This document shows, piece by piece, positions 18,518 through 25,740 of a stretch of 64,000 nucleotides of DNA. Numbering within the stretch: position 1 is the first letter of the stretch; every line of letters starts with the position of its first letter. The DNA comes from Bacillota bacterium (GTDB taxonomy: Bacteria > Bacillota > UBA4882 > UBA8346). The DNA lies in NCBI GenBank assembly GCA_023435565.1, contig JAEYRN010000042.1, forward strand, positions 1 to 64,000. Reading direction: 5' to 3'. A program made the position numbers and the translations under genes. Under the pieces are notes generated by a model. The model searched no databases. It was not told the DNA's origin and saw only the letters and a program-made list of their open reading frames with translations.

Positions 18518-18995
18518 CTAATCTTCCTCCGGCAACATAATCATTAGCACCGGCTCTCCCTGGTCCCCCGGACCGCATTCGATTTTGAAGGTGAAGATTC
18601 TTTTCGGACCGGCCCCGATAATAATCACTTGAAACAAACAACCGGTTGGCCATCTTTTGGTCGGGCAATTCCGGGACATTTGCAGAATATCCCAAACAAT
18701 TCCTGCCCAGATAAAGCTATCGATGCTTGTCGATCCACGTCAGCTAAATTTTATTATTTGCTTGGGTCAAGCGGAAGCTGACGTGGACGACTTAATCATT
18801 GCCGTACTTTGGGTTCTTGACTGCGGTTTCGATGATTCCCCAGACGGCAATAGTACAAGCCACCGGATATTTATACCCGGATTCCGGAACCGGGATAAAT
18901 TGATTTAAATCAACCAACACCCCGTCCTCAAGGGCTTGCTTCCTTGTGTAACTACAGATTACTTCCCCGAAAAGCTCATTCAATTCCTTAGACAT
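18518..18995 (-). pseudogene. DUF6573-like gene split by a MITE
   Basis: The upstream part (from the ATG at 18995) reads SKELNELFGEVICSYTRKQA, then EDGVLVDLNQF and YPVACTIAVW. The downstream part reads GIVWDILQMSR, then GPKRIFTFKIECGPGDQGEP and VLMIMLPEED. Together these match the small DUF6573 family often found on plasmids and integrated elements (ELFGEVIS.YTR.QA.EDGVLVDV at the start and IGPGD.GEP.ITIMLP.ED at the end). A 75-base inverted-repeat element at 18716-18791 interrupts it and supplies a stop. The split is recent, since both halves are well preserved and the terminator remains. Confidence 0.75.
18716..18791. repeat. MITE family 'CCACGTCA', copy 1
   Basis: The arms CGATCCACGTCAGCT and AGCTGACGTGGACGA flank about 30 bases containing TTGCTTGGGTCAAGC. 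A second copy in the opposite orientation lies at 25334-25411 with the same arms and the same trailing GACAAGC.TCGATAGC. This copy disrupts a DUF6573 gene, which demonstrates past mobility. Confidence 0.8.
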
Positions 18996-19000
18996 CAATA

Positions 19001-19326
19001 TAGGATGAAGTAAATTTCTTAACCAAGATTTGCATTCTTATACCAAGCTACTTTCAAAGTGCAACTATAGATTGCGTTCTCTCCGCAGCAAAGCTGCGTT
19101 CCACGCAAAAGTTGCACAAACATTGAAAGTAACTTAGTATTAAAAGCCGAATGCAAATGATATCAAATCAGTATTTACTTCATCCTATTACAGCTGTAAT
19201 AAGTTGAATTAAATTCATAATCCTTTTCATCATAGGGCTGGTCGGAAGCTTCGCTTCCTGCTCGCCTATGCGTCCTATCCGGTTTTAGGGGCGTGATGGA
19301 TATAAGAAATTTAATTCAACTTATAT
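19001..19326. repeat. Composite nested MITE, long copy
   Basis: This is an inverted, expanded relative of 13740-13906. One insertion (19199-19324) has perfect 17 bp terminal inverted repeats ATAAGTTGAATTAAATT. Another (19041-19139) has imperfect 17 bp ends TACCAAGCTACTTTCAA and a palindromic centre with GCAGC/GCTGC. Both insertions are absent from the short copy, so at least three mobile hairpin elements are stacked here. Confidence 0.75.
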
Positions 19327-19330
19327 TGCA

Positions 19331-19493
19331 CCATCCTTTTTCGTTCGGGGCCTAGGGTTTTCTCGGTTCCAATTGTCAAGGGTGATCTTGGCGAAGGATA
19401 CCGGACCGGCCGGCTTTCTTAACCGCCGTTCCGGGAGGATATGTTCGCCCCTTGACAACCGGGAAAACCCCAATAATGAAAGGAAAAGGATGA
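19331..19493. repeat. Large imperfect inverted repeat (MITE-like)
   Basis: CATCCTTTTTCGTTC...GGGTTTTCTCGGTT...TTGTCAAGGG on the left mirrors CCCTTGACAACCGGGAAAACCC...GAAAGGAAAAGGATG on the right, around a GC-rich centre. It encodes nothing and abuts the nested MITE. Confidence 0.65.
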
Positions 19494-19675
19494 ATAGACA
19501 GATATGATTTGGTTTGTGTGGATTTTCTTAATGGTAGATTTACTTCGAGTCTTAGGGCCTTTTTTTAGATCATTGCAATTAAATTCTTGGTCATTTATTT
19601 TCGGGCTCTATCTGGGAAAGAAATAAATCATAGACTTATTATTGTAACGGAAAATGAAAAGTCTTTAAACAATCG

Positions 19676-20335
19676 CTATTTTTCTAATGTCCGCAGATAT
19701 CCCAATAACTCATCGATCTTCTTGCGATAATCAATCTGTTTTTCGTTACAATAAGATTTGAACCATTCCAAATCCCGTTTTTCTGCTTTTTTCCCAATAA
19801 ACCGCCTAATAGTTGTTTTAATTCGCCCTGAAAATTCCATTTGTCTTTCGAATTTAGTTACAACTATATCAAACTCGCCATGCAATTCCGAAGTTGTTAA
19901 CTCTGAATTAAGATACCTTAAAAATAATAACTCATAAAAAGAAAAAGGCATGACATCGGTGATTATTCCTCTTACCAAGGTATCATGAGGACCAAATTGT
20001 TTAGTATCATCGGAAACTAAAGCGACAAGTCCCATGGCTTTGGCTAAAGCAATGGCATGCATCTCCCCATCATCAAATAAATTTTTATATTCCGCTAAAT
20101 ATTGTTCAAATAACCCTTTGATGCTAAGCCGGCTTAATTCCTGCCGGGTAATGATTTTGATTAATCCAGCTGCAGCATCAGCCATAACTTCATCATATGT
20201 TATTCGTGATTTTCTCTTTAACTCTTCTTCGGTCAAATACTCATGGATAAAGAGGAAGTCAAACATTGAAAACAAATCTTTTTTCCCCGAGCGGTATAAA
20301 TGAATCACAACATCCGTATCCAATGAGGCATTCAT
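19676..20335 (-). CDS. PIN-domain-like protein, third gene of XRE/ImmA operon
   Basis: A 219-residue protein starting NASLDTDVVIHLYRSG, with an early Asp pair, then DDGEMHAIALAKAMG and LVALVSDDTKQFG. These are the acidic positions and hydrophobic strands of a PIN-type RNase, followed by a helical C-terminal extension. Its ATG overlaps the ImmA stop (ATGA), so it is the last gene of a three-gene operon. In such operons the metallopeptidase and XRE protein control an effector; here the PIN-like protein is the probable toxin or effector. RNase activity is inferred from motifs only. Confidence 0.7.
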   Translation of the reverse strand: MNASLDTDVVIHLYRSGKKDLFSMFDFLFIHEYLTEEELKRKSRITYDEVMADAAAGLIKIITRQELSRLSIKGLFEQYLAEYKNLFDDGEMHAIALAKAMGLVALVSDDTKQFGPHDTLVRGIITDVMPFSFYELLFLRYLNSELTTSELHGEFDIVVTKFERQMEFSGRIKTTIRRFIGKKAEKRDLEWFKSYCNEKQIDYRKKIDELLGYLRTLEK

Positions 20336-21138
20336 GAGTTTAACTCCTCATACAAGTCATCCAATTCAATGGTTTGATTTTCCATCGAGGAATCTTCCTT
20401 TTTTAACGGTGAAGCATCAATATCGATTAATTGAAGCGCCTTACTTAAACTGGAATACGGAACAAAGTTATTGTTATAATTACTAATAACGAATTCAAGG
20501 AACCTTGCGGGCACTTTTACCAAATTCGCCGGTTTTAAAAATCTTTCATCCTCATTAAGCATTTTAAATAATTGACCTGAAGAATACCGTTTCTGTTCCT
20601 CATAAAGAAAGGCGGCTTTTTCATAATTAATGGCCTTAATTTCTTTAAGCCTTTCAATAACAGCAGAGTAACTAACATTAAATTCAACCTGAATCCTGAC
20701 GATATCGAATCCGGTCAACGAAAAATCTCGCTTCTCCAATTGCAGGACAATGAATTGCCTGAGCAATTCTTCGGGCATTAAAAAACAAGCGGCAAAAAAA
20801 TCCGCCCGTTTCTCGGGAATGCTTTCCCGATTGGAGGTTAAATCCATATCTACTTTAACATCTTCGTTATTTAAATCGAAATCGTAAAGCAAATGAGCTA
20901 ATTCATGCGCCGCAGTAAAGATTTCCCTAGCTAAAATCTCCGAGGAATTGGTAACCATTACTTTTTTACCTTCAAAAATGGCCGAAAACCCACAAAGAAT
21001 ATCTTTACCAAACGGGTAACGAATTAAATCAATCTCCATTTTCTCGATTAATTCAAAGATATCTTTGATTCCACCTGATTGAATATTATGTTCATGCCGG
21101 ATTGAAAGAGCCTTTTTTTCAATCTCAATTTTGTTCAC
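20332..21138 (-). CDS. ImmA/IrrE-family zinc metallopeptidase
   Basis: A 268-residue protein with FTAAHELAHLLYDFDL, the HExxH zinc-binding helix of the ImmA/IrrE (COG2856) family, near residues 87-91. A further acidic residue (EKRADFFAACFLMP) would complete the site. Such peptidases cleave or inactivate the partnered XRE repressor on a stress signal. The GTG start overlaps the XRE stop by four bases, and its own stop overlaps the PIN-like gene. Confidence 0.88.
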   Translation of the reverse strand: MNKIEIEKKALSIRHEHNIQSGGIKDIFELIEKMEIDLIRYPFGKDILCGFSAIFEGKKVMVTNSSEILAREIFTAAHELAHLLYDFDLNNEDVKVDMDLTSNRESIPEKRADFFAACFLMPEELLRQFIVLQLEKRDFSLTGFDIVRIQVEFNVSYSAVIERLKEIKAINYEKAAFLYEEQKRYSSGQLFKMLNEDERFLKPANLVKVPARFLEFVISNYNNNFVPYSSLSKALQLIDIDASPLKKEDSSMENQTIELDDLYEELNS

Positions 21139-21491
21139 AACAAATCATCCTGCGCTTTCATTTGATAATAAAGTTTTTCATGGGAATGAAATACGGCAAG
21201 AATATTTTCAATCTTGGAAACCGCCTTCAATGCCTCAGGTTTATCCGCCTTTTCCCTGAAGAGGGCAGTTAAACCTTTGCGTTCTTCAACCGCCGAAGTA
21301 ATCTCTTGAACCTTGACACCTAAGTAATCTGCAATTTTTTTAATGGTCTGAAAAGAAATCTCTATTTGGCCGCTCTCCATTCTGGCATATCGTTGTCTAG
21401 TGGTACCAAGAAAGTCAGCCATGGTCTCCTGACTAACTTTTTGTGCATCTCGGAACTGTCTTATTCGTACGCCTAAAGCATAACTCATCAT
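21135..21491 (-). CDS. XRE-family transcriptional regulator
   Basis: An HTH_3 domain lies at residues 9-65 (RQFRDAQKVSQETMADFLG, TTRQRYARMESGQIEISFQT). A short helical tail of about 50 residues follows and is probably the target of the adjacent ImmA-like peptidase. The ATG at 21491 follows GGAGTGAGA. It is the first gene of the XRE-ImmA-PIN operon and probably represses it. Confidence 0.88.
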   Translation of the reverse strand: MMSYALGVRIRQFRDAQKVSQETMADFLGTTRQRYARMESGQIEISFQTIKKIADYLGVKVQEITSAVEERKGLTALFREKADKPEALKAVSKIENILAVFHSHEKLYYQMKAQDDLL

Positions 21492-21613
21492 TCTCACTCC
21501 TTGGAATAATTATATAACTAAATTATATTTTTTTCAAGATTTATGTTATGATTTTATTACATTAAACTATTATGCCCTTCGGTCCTATAGTATATCCAAA
21601 TTTAAAGGGGAAT

Positions 21614-21934
21614 TTATTCCGCCTCGCACCCCTTCAACCTAAACCCATCCTTAAACGCCTGTCTATATATAATCCTCGGCAACAACAGCTCCAACGCTCC
21701 GATAATACTCCATAACCTTTCATTCACAATTTCTTTCTGTGCCGGTTCCGGAATTACTTCCAGAAGTTCCGCAAAATAACTCTCGATCTCCGCTTGGAGG
21801 TTTTTAAATTCGGTATTATGACTAATGATTTTATAATAGATTTCATTACAACGTTCAATGATCAGGTAGTTTAGATATTCTTCCAAGTCAACCGTTGAAC
21901 TGGTTTCGGTGATGGTAAATTCAAAGTCCGACAT
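21614..21934 (-). CDS. Hypothetical all-helical protein A
   Basis: A 106-residue protein, mostly charged amphipathic helices (LEEYLNYLIIERCNEIYYKI, then ESYFAELLEVIPEPAQKEIV). It ends with a hydrophobic helix and the segment RQAFKDGFRL. The organisation and size resemble 22583-22891, about 650 bases away, which ends in a comparable helix-plus-DGxxLG-like segment. The two may be distant paralogues. The function is not recognised. The ATG at 21934 has AGAGGA ahead of it. Confidence 0.6.
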   Translation of the reverse strand: MSDFEFTITETSSTVDLEEYLNYLIIERCNEIYYKIISHNTEFKNLQAEIESYFAELLEVIPEPAQKEIVNERLWSIIGALELLLPRIIYRQAFKDGFRLKGCEAE

Positions 21935-22029
21935 GGTCAATCCTCTGGATAATTGATTGCTGAGTGTTGGTTTCTTTTTGAATGGATTTAAGCTTTATTT
22001 TTGCTATTTATTTTTGTACACTGTTTCCG

Positions 22030-22502
22030 GCGGCGGGATACTTTTTTCAAGCCAAAAAAGTATCCAAAAAGGCTCCGAAACCCATGGTTTCGGACTTCCT
22101 TCATTCATCCCGGTTCTTGAATGTCGCCGCCATCCATGGCATTCTGCTTGGCAACTAGGTCAAGACTTCCGATGACGACTGCTTTTTTCCTTCCTAGAAA
22201 TAAACAGCGCCAGACTCCATCCTTGGAGTCTGATGAAAGCTATTAATGTATGTTCTTAAACAATAGAGTACGAAAAGCACCGACCGACAGGGAAGTCGGG
22301 CGCATGGCATGGGAACAGGGATGTTCCAATGACATTGACATCTTGAGCCAACCATGAAGACGGCTGCATGGAGGCAGACGTCTATTTGAAATGGCGCAAG
22401 CCCTTCCTTCGGAGTGTCAGGATGACACGGAGCTATTGCAGGGGTCTGGGGAGTCTCACTCCCCAGCGCCTGGGGTGTGGGGACCTGGCGCGAGGTCCCC
22501 AC
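22030..22502. repeat. Multi-hairpin repeat, long copy (A)
   Basis: A chain of at least eight consecutive stem-loops: GATACTTTTTT/AAAAAAGTATC, CCGAAACC/GGTTTCGG, AGACTCC/GGAGTCT, CCGAC/GTCGG, GGAACA/TGTTCC, GTGTC/GACAC, TGGGGAGT/ACTCCCCA and GGGGACC/GGTCCCC. Between them lies GCCATCCATGGC. A shorter copy with altered but still pairing stems lies at 24205-24420. No credible protein is encoded. Confidence 0.7.
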
Positions 22503-22582
22503 TAAAATATTAGAGCGCTTCGAATCAACCCTGATATCGACAGCTTGGCCTCAATACAGTTTCTTCTTTACTAATCCCGCTC

Positions 22583-22891
22583 TCAAACGGTGATCTTCTC
22601 CACTCCCCTACCTACCAAAGCAACCCAATAACCCAACAATATTCCGTCCATCAGCGCCGCGCTGTAGAGCAACTCGTCCCGCCGGATAATCTGATGAAAA
22701 TATATATCATCATACTCTTTCAACAGTTGATTATCTTCGGCCGAGAGTTTGGCGGCGACCAGCTTCAGCAGTTCACTCGGGCGTTCTCCCAATTGTTTGT
22801 ATTCGGGGTCTTCGTTGATTATTTCATCGTCGATCTGGCAGATCCGGTCGAGGATGAATTTTTTGATGCCGGTGTCTTTGTAGGTGAGCAT
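22583..22891 (-). CDS. Hypothetical all-helical protein B
   Basis: A 102-residue protein starting MLTYKDTGIKKFILDRICQI with charged helices, DDIYFHQIIRRDELLYSAAL and a C-terminal DGILLGYWVALVG hydrophobic helix. An excellent GGAGGCTCCCC site precedes the ATG. No family is recognised. It may be distantly related to the protein at 21614-21934, and the hairpin repeat lies between them. Confidence 0.6.
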   Translation of the reverse strand: MLTYKDTGIKKFILDRICQIDDEIINEDPEYKQLGERPSELLKLVAAKLSAEDNQLLKEYDDIYFHQIIRRDELLYSAALMDGILLGYWVALVGRGVEKITV

Positions 22892-22908
22892 GGGGAGCCT
22901 CCGTTTCG

Positions 22909-22944
22909 TTACGCGTTATGAGTTACGAGTTACGCGTTACGCGT
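22909..22944. repeat. Degenerate heptamer repeat (GTTACGM)
   Basis: GTTACGC, GTTATGA, GTTACGA, GTTACGC and GTTACGC occur in direct succession, a seven-base periodicity. It lies just upstream of the helical gene B. Similar seven-base arrays of other sequence occur at 12.8, 24.5, 25.2, 39.9, 40.4, 40.5 and 41.0 kb. Confidence 0.7.
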
Positions 22945-23142
22945 GTGATTGTCCGTCAAGATGGTTCAAAAATGATTGTAATCGAATTCATGCCGTTCGT
23001 GAATAAGATTGACGTTGTAGTATTTACCCTATCCCTGCAAAGGGAACCGGCTGGGCGTTGGGTGTCATAACCTCCACATCAAAGACCTACAAAGGCTTAA
23101 CGAATTCCCTTGTCGAGGGATCTTTTAAGGGGGCAAGGGGAT

Positions 23143-23598
23143 CTATACCAGCCCTTTTTCTCTTAAGCTGACATAATTTTGCTCTCCGGTGATCAGATGG
23201 TCCAACAATTCGATACACATGATTTTTCCAGCCTTTTTTAATCTTTGAGTTAGGAAAATATCATCCCGGCTTGGAGTAGCATCCCCTGAAGGATGGTTAT
23301 GAAAGGCAATAATCGCTTTGGCGTTGTTCAACATCGCCGCCATATAAACTTCTCTGGATTCGATATGTAATTTATCAATAGTACCGGTCCCAATAATATG
23401 AATCCCGACGATTTTATTTTTGGTATTTAGCGAAAGGATTCCAAACTTCTCAACCGGTTCGGATTGGAGATCGAGAAAATATTGGAGGATTTTATAACAA
23501 GTTAAGGGACTCGTTATTGGATAGTCTTCTAGATCATAACGGTGGCGTTTGGTTCGGATTTGTTTGAGGGCATAAATATTAATACTTGTTACAGGCAC
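23143..23598 (-). CDS. radC: RadC-family JAB/MPN-domain protein
   Basis: A 151-residue RadC-type protein consisting only of the JAB/MPN domain. The metal site appears as FHNHPSGDATPSRDD, with an upstream Glu in HIESREVYMAAM. Full-length chromosomal RadC (about 225 residues) has an N-terminal HhH region that is absent here. Short forms are common on plasmids and genomic islands, which fits this debris-rich region. It starts with GTG after GGTGGG. Its biochemical role is not settled in the family. Confidence 0.88.
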   Translation of the reverse strand: MPVTSINIYALKQIRTKRHRYDLEDYPITSPLTCYKILQYFLDLQSEPVEKFGILSLNTKNKIVGIHIIGTGTIDKLHIESREVYMAAMLNNAKAIIAFHNHPSGDATPSRDDIFLTQRLKKAGKIMCIELLDHLITGEQNYVSLREKGLV

Positions 23599-23754
23599 GG
23601 CACTTATCCCACCTTTATGTTCTTTTATGTTATTTATTTAATATATTAAACATATGTTATCACAGTTAATATATGCCGTCAACTCCTTATGTCATAATAG
23701 TTTGTTTATGATGGATAGTATGGTAAAATATTTTTAGTGAAGGGGGTTAATTTA

Positions 23755-23931
23755 TTGCAACAGGAAAAAGAATACTATAGCCCACAAGAAATTGCCGATA
23801 AATATAATCTTAAACATCGGACTGTTTTAAGTTGGATAAGGCAAGGAAAGCTTAAAGGGGTAAAACTCGGTGATCTCTGGAGGGTTCATCGAGCGGATTT
23901 AGAGGCGTTTATTAAAGCTTCTCAAAAATAA
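23755..23931 (+). CDS. Excisionase/MerR-like helix-turn-helix protein
   Basis: A 58-residue DNA-binding protein: YYSPQEIADKYNLKHRTVLS then WIRQGKLKGVKLGDLWRVHR form the winged helix-turn-helix of the excisionase (HTH_17) family. TTG at 23755 is taken as start because AGGGGG lies eight bases upstream; a GTG six codons earlier overlaps that site. It stands alone and is possibly left over from an excised element. Confidence 0.8.
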   Translation: MQQEKEYYSPQEIADKYNLKHRTVLSWIRQGKLKGVKLGDLWRVHRADLEAFIKASQK

Positions 23932-23970
23932 TCAAATAAAGAGCATTTTAATAATCAAATGACTAGCAAT

Positions 23971-24180
23971 TTACAATAATGTTGCCAAGTATTCCAATTG
24001 ATTGATGAGTAGCAACCTATGCTTAACAATCCATTCCTCTCCATTTTCATTTATTAGACGAATCGTCCCACTGATAAAAAAACTGATCATATCAGGATTA
24101 TCACCGCCTGGAAGTTCACTGATATCTTTCAATCCATGAAGCGAAATCTCATAGTACTTTTTATTAATTTTAGTGGAATG
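23971..24180 (-). pseudogene. C-terminal gene fragment abutting the hairpin repeat
   Basis: About 70 protein-like codons (KYYEISLHGLKDISELPGG, SFFISGTIRLINENGEEW, then IVKHRLLLINQLEYLA) end at a TAA. Toward its N-terminus the frame runs into the multi-hairpin repeat copy B and loses any protein character or ribosome site. The gene seems truncated by that repeat. The family was not recognised. Confidence 0.4.
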
Positions 24181-24204
24181 ATGGTTTAGCTCTGAGCGCC
24201 CACG

Positions 24205-24420
24205 GTTTCGACGGCGATTTCTTTTTAATCGACCAAAAAGAAACAAAAAGTCGCTGGAACCAGCGTGGTTCCAGTCCTCCTGCAATTCATCCCGGTTTTT
24301 AGAGGGTCTTCGCCATCCATGGCCTTTTGTCTGTCAACTAAGTTAAGTCTTCCGATCTCGACCACTGTTTTACATCCATGTAAAGATGTGTCGATCGACT
24401 CCTTCCTTGGAGTCTCAATG
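24205..24420. repeat. Multi-hairpin repeat, short copy (B)
   Basis: It aligns with copy A through CATCCCGGTT, CGCCATCCATGGC, GTCAACTA, AGTCTTCCGAT and CTCCTTCCTTGGAGTC. Where sequences differ, pairing is kept: GGAACCA/TGGTTCC replaces CCGAAACC/GGTTTCGG, and an A/T-rich first stem is also changed. The 3' half of copy A is missing. Confidence 0.65.
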
Positions 24421-24474
24421 TGGGCTGGTAACTTTGGAAATTATGTAAAAGGAGTTTAAAGATTCTTCGGACTT

Positions 24475-24501
24475 TATTGATAACTGATAACTGGTCATTG
24501 T
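24475..24501. repeat. Degenerate heptamer repeat (TAACTGA type)
   Basis: TTATTGA-TAACTGA-TAACTGG-TCATTGT-TCACTTT continues a seven-base period just past the stop of the HD-domain gene. The other side of that gene carries CTTCACT-type heptamers at 25194-25222. Confidence 0.6.
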
Positions 24502-25077
24502 TCACTTTATTTGACTAAGCCGTTCAATCTCCGCCACCACCCGATCCAGTTCGGCAACTAATTTATGCGGTGCTTCGGCTTTTTGATAAGCAGTAACCAG
24601 TTCCCGGTAGTACCATAATGTCCCCTCTTTCCCCGCATTAAATCGGCCCCATAGCGCTTCGCCAAGTTCCCGATAGTCCTTTAGAATACACCTGGAGTTA
24701 TGAAGTTTATCGGCGACGGATACGAGTAGGACCGAAGGGTTTGCCTCGGGAAGATGTTCCAAATACCAACGTTTTCGTTCCCACCATTCCGGCTTGGGGG
24801 TTTCGAAGGAGTCAGTGCATCCCTCGACGATTATTGCGACGTTCGCTCCGAATTGGGCGCGGATTTCTTCCAATCGTTCCAGGCCGCCCTGATCTTCGAC
24901 AGCGTCATGGAGCAAGGCGGCGATAACTTCATCCTCGGTCCCGCCCGCTTCCATCACCAAGGCCGAAACGGACAAGAGATGGGAGATATATGGAATTTCC
25001 GTTCCCTTGCGTTTTTGGCCGGAATGCGTCCGGAAAGCATAAATCAGCGCGGTTTCAAATCGTGAAGTCAACATCAT
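24502..25077 (-). CDS. HD-domain phosphohydrolase
   Basis: A 191-residue protein with the HD-domain metal ligands: KGTEIPYISHLLSVSALVME (His), ALLHDAVEDQGG (His-Asp pair) and SVADKLHNSRC (Asp). The overall pattern matches the hydrolase part of RelA/SpoT-like proteins and small stand-alone (p)ppGpp- or nucleotide-hydrolase relatives. There is no synthetase domain. The ATG at 25077 follows GGGAGTGG. Substrate unknown; it sits isolated between repeats. Confidence 0.85.
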   Translation of the reverse strand: MMLTSRFETALIYAFRTHSGQKRKGTEIPYISHLLSVSALVMEAGGTEDEVIAALLHDAVEDQGGLERLEEIRAQFGANVAIIVEGCTDSFETPKPEWWERKRWYLEHLPEANPSVLLVSVADKLHNSRCILKDYRELGEALWGRFNAGKEGTLWYYRELVTAYQKAEAPHKLVAELDRVVAEIERLSQIK

Positions 25078-25126
25078 AACCACTCCCTTTTTTCAAATCT
25101 TTTTGCCTATGATTATATCTCATGGT

Positions 25127-25222
25127 GTTACCTATGTCTTGAATACGATCCGTTACCTATGTCTTGGTTGTTCATACCTATGTCTTGGTTGTACAACTTC
25201 ACTCTTCAAACTTCACACTTCT
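25127..25222. repeat. Triple ACCTATGTCTTGG repeat plus heptamers
   Basis: GTTACCTATGTCTTG at 25127 and 25152 and ATACCTATGTCTTGG at 25174 are spaced about 22-25 bases apart, followed by CTTCACT/CTTCAAA/CTTCACA heptamers. The same 13-mer recurs in reverse at 39944-39957 (ACCAAGACATAGGT) beside another heptamer array. Repeated short end sequences of this kind resemble transposase-binding sites at IS termini, but no transposase is present. Confidence 0.55.
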
Positions 25223-25333
25223 TATAGGGGCCGGTCGTCACTAAGGGTACCTTCGGACCATCCGATGTCGAGGGTGTCATTTCCCAAGGTTTTATCTTGG
25301 TTGAGGATAAAGTTGCTACGATCAACTTTTGGG

Positions 25334-25411
25334 TAGTCGTCCACGTCAACCTCCATTTGACCCAAGCGAAATTATAAAAAATAAGTTGACGTGGATCGAC
25401 AAGCGTCGATA
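25334..25411. repeat. MITE family 'CCACGTCA', copy 2
   Basis: The arms CGTCCACGTCAACCT and AAGTTGACGTGGATCG, with internal TTGACCCAAGCGAAATTATA, match copy 1 at 18716-18791 in reverse orientation. It lies in the 660-base gene-free gap between the HD gene and the end of the defence operon. That gap otherwise holds only short palindromes. Confidence 0.8.
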
Positions 25412-25740
25412 GCATTTTCTAGATGTTATTTTTACTCCTCCTATTTTTTATTTGAAAGAGAAGTAGCTATGGTTTGAGATGAAAAACGGAAGTTAGCGGG
25501 AAAATGAGGGGTTGAAGGCTCTTTCAATTTAATGATAATATATGGAGGTGACAAGGGGTGGTCAGGGCCAGTAAAGTTTAATTTTATTATTCAGGACCAA
25601 ACTCCACCACCTTTATATACTTGAGTTTTGCTCTTATCGAGGTTTTTGGCGGTGAAATGTAAGATTTCATGTATGCTTGAGTTCAAGCAAACATAGGTTT
25701 GCATATATAAATTTTCCTTGTTATGGTACCTATCGTCCCC

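Noticed and set aside
22194..22502. 102-codon minus-strand ORF
   Set aside because: It lies wholly inside the multi-hairpin repeat, has no ribosome site and its composition follows the palindromes.
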